Shown here piece after piece: positions 63,605 to 64,000 of a stretch of 64,000 nt of DNA. The notes under the pieces were generated by a model. The model was given only the letters and a program-made list of their open reading frames with translations, made no database searches and was not told the origin of the DNA. Position numbers and translations under genes: made by a program. The DNA is taken from assembly GCA_018402155.1 (NCBI GenBank), contig JAGYJG010000001.1:1694501-1758500 (forward strand), given 5' to 3'. The DNA is from Bacteroidia bacterium. GTDB taxonomy: Bacteria; Bacteroidota; Bacteroidia; NS11-12g; UBA9320. Each line of letters starts with the position of its first letter. Within the stretch, counting starts at the first letter, position 1.

Positions 63605-64000
63605 TATATATAGTCGGATTTATACTACTTGTATTTTTTAGCATTCAGGTATTTTCGCTAGTGGCCTTATGGCTTTACCCTGAAGAGCCTTTACAGCTGC
63701 CACAAGTCTATCCAAAAGTGAGCATTCTATTGGCCGCACGAAATGAAGAAAAACTAATACTGCGTAATTTGCGAGCCATAGATAAACTAAACTACCCCAA
63801 AGAGAAACTAGAAGTACTTATAGGAAACGATGCTAGTATAGACAGTACAGCAGAATTGGTGGCACAGTTTATAGAGGGTAAATCTAATTACACTCTTTAT
63901 ACTATTGACAAAATTGCAGGTAAGGGTCGCGGAAAAGCTAACGTACTTGCGCAGTTAGCTCAAAAGGCTACTGGAGAATTTTATTTTATAACCGATGTAG
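63601..64000 (+). CDS. GT2 family glycosyltransferase, 3' end outside window
   Basis: Partial: 133 codons before the right edge. ATG 63601 overlaps the stop of the deacetylase gene (ATGA). An N-terminal membrane helix (about residues 3-24) is followed by a GT-A nucleotide-sugar domain (VSILLAARNEEKLILRNL, EVLIGNDASIDST, GKGRGKANVLAQLA and FITDV), typical of membrane-anchored processive or polyprenyl-linked glycosyltransferases. With the deacetylase it suggests a glycan-building operon. Confidence 0.9.
   Translation, partial: MIYIVGFILLVFFSIQVFSLVALWLYPEEPLQLPQVYPKVSILLAARNEEKLILRNLRAIDKLNYPKEKLEVLIGNDASIDSTAELVAQFIEGKSNYTLYTIDKIAGKGRGKANVLAQLAQKATGEFYFITDV

Noticed and set aside
1-64000. CRISPR arrays, integrases, transposases or prophage genes
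   Set aside because: I saw no regularly spaced repeats, no transposase or phage-type proteins and no att-like repeats anywhere in the window.

Overview
This window looks like chromosomal DNA from a free-living, non-Bacteroides member of the Bacteroidota (Bacteroidetes). The case rests on several lineage traits: type IX secretion (T9SS) C-terminal sorting domains on secreted proteins, large TonB-dependent receptors with N-terminal carboxypeptidase-regulatory-like domains, PorV/PorQ-type barrels, a DUF3822 protein, bacillithiol synthesis (BshA), scarce Shine-Dalgarno sequences, and at least 16 exact copies of the Bacteroidetes -7 promoter element TAnnTTTG just in front of genes. The DNA is AT-rich by eye. 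I see no rRNA, tRNA, CRISPR array, prophage, integrase or transposase; it reads as ordinary core and accessory chromosome.

Layout. 1-3.6 kb: translation genes on the minus strand (gatB, cut by the left edge, and alaS with an extra segment of about 60 residues). 3.6-8.5 kb: a tight plus-strand run of M23 peptidase, MerR regulator, PorV-like barrel, an outer-membrane barrel with a ComEA-like helix-hairpin-helix at its N-terminus, and pdxJ. 8.65-14.1 kb: carbonic anhydrase, then a TonB receptor paired with a T9SS-secreted esterase-like protein that lacks the nucleophilic serine. 14.2-23.5 kb: an aromatic-compound block: an alpha/beta hydrolase, an enoyl-CoA hydratase, paaZ, a HAD phosphatase, hppD and mhpD-mhpF-mhpE. 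23.5-34.3 kb: an ABC-F protein, membrane glycosyltransferases, a GT2/sugar-transferase fusion, yqeY, glyS, a flippase and an acetyltransferase, suggesting surface polysaccharide synthesis.

34.6-49.5 kb: mostly housekeeping: rpsT, radC, an M1 aminopeptidase, a TPR protein, a ComA-type phosphosulfolactate synthase, bshA, an NlpC/P60 peptidase, aroE with a DUF368 polyprenyl-phosphate transporter, a 41-residue lipoprotein, envelope proteins, pyrE, a NUDIX hydrolase and coaD. 49.9-53.5 kb: a DUF3822 gene, a hypothetical membrane protein, hinT-like, greA. 52.4-61.2 kb: a large minus-strand surface operon (TonB receptor, 1272-residue T9SS-type protein, PorV-like barrel). 61.3-64 kb: a 2-hydroxyacid dehydrogenase, a 766-base gap, a polysaccharide deacetylase and a GT2 gene cut by the right edge.

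The most useful general observation is that the TAnnTTTG boxes lie only 4-26 bases before most of the start codons they serve. They therefore set the transcription start and correct the start codon of several genes. No obviously new defence or mobile system is present. The best candidates for undescribed biology are the ComEA-like HhH/outer-membrane-barrel protein, the TonB receptor/T9SS/PorV operon, the esterase-like protein without its serine, the alaS insertion and the perfect hairpin in the greA leader.
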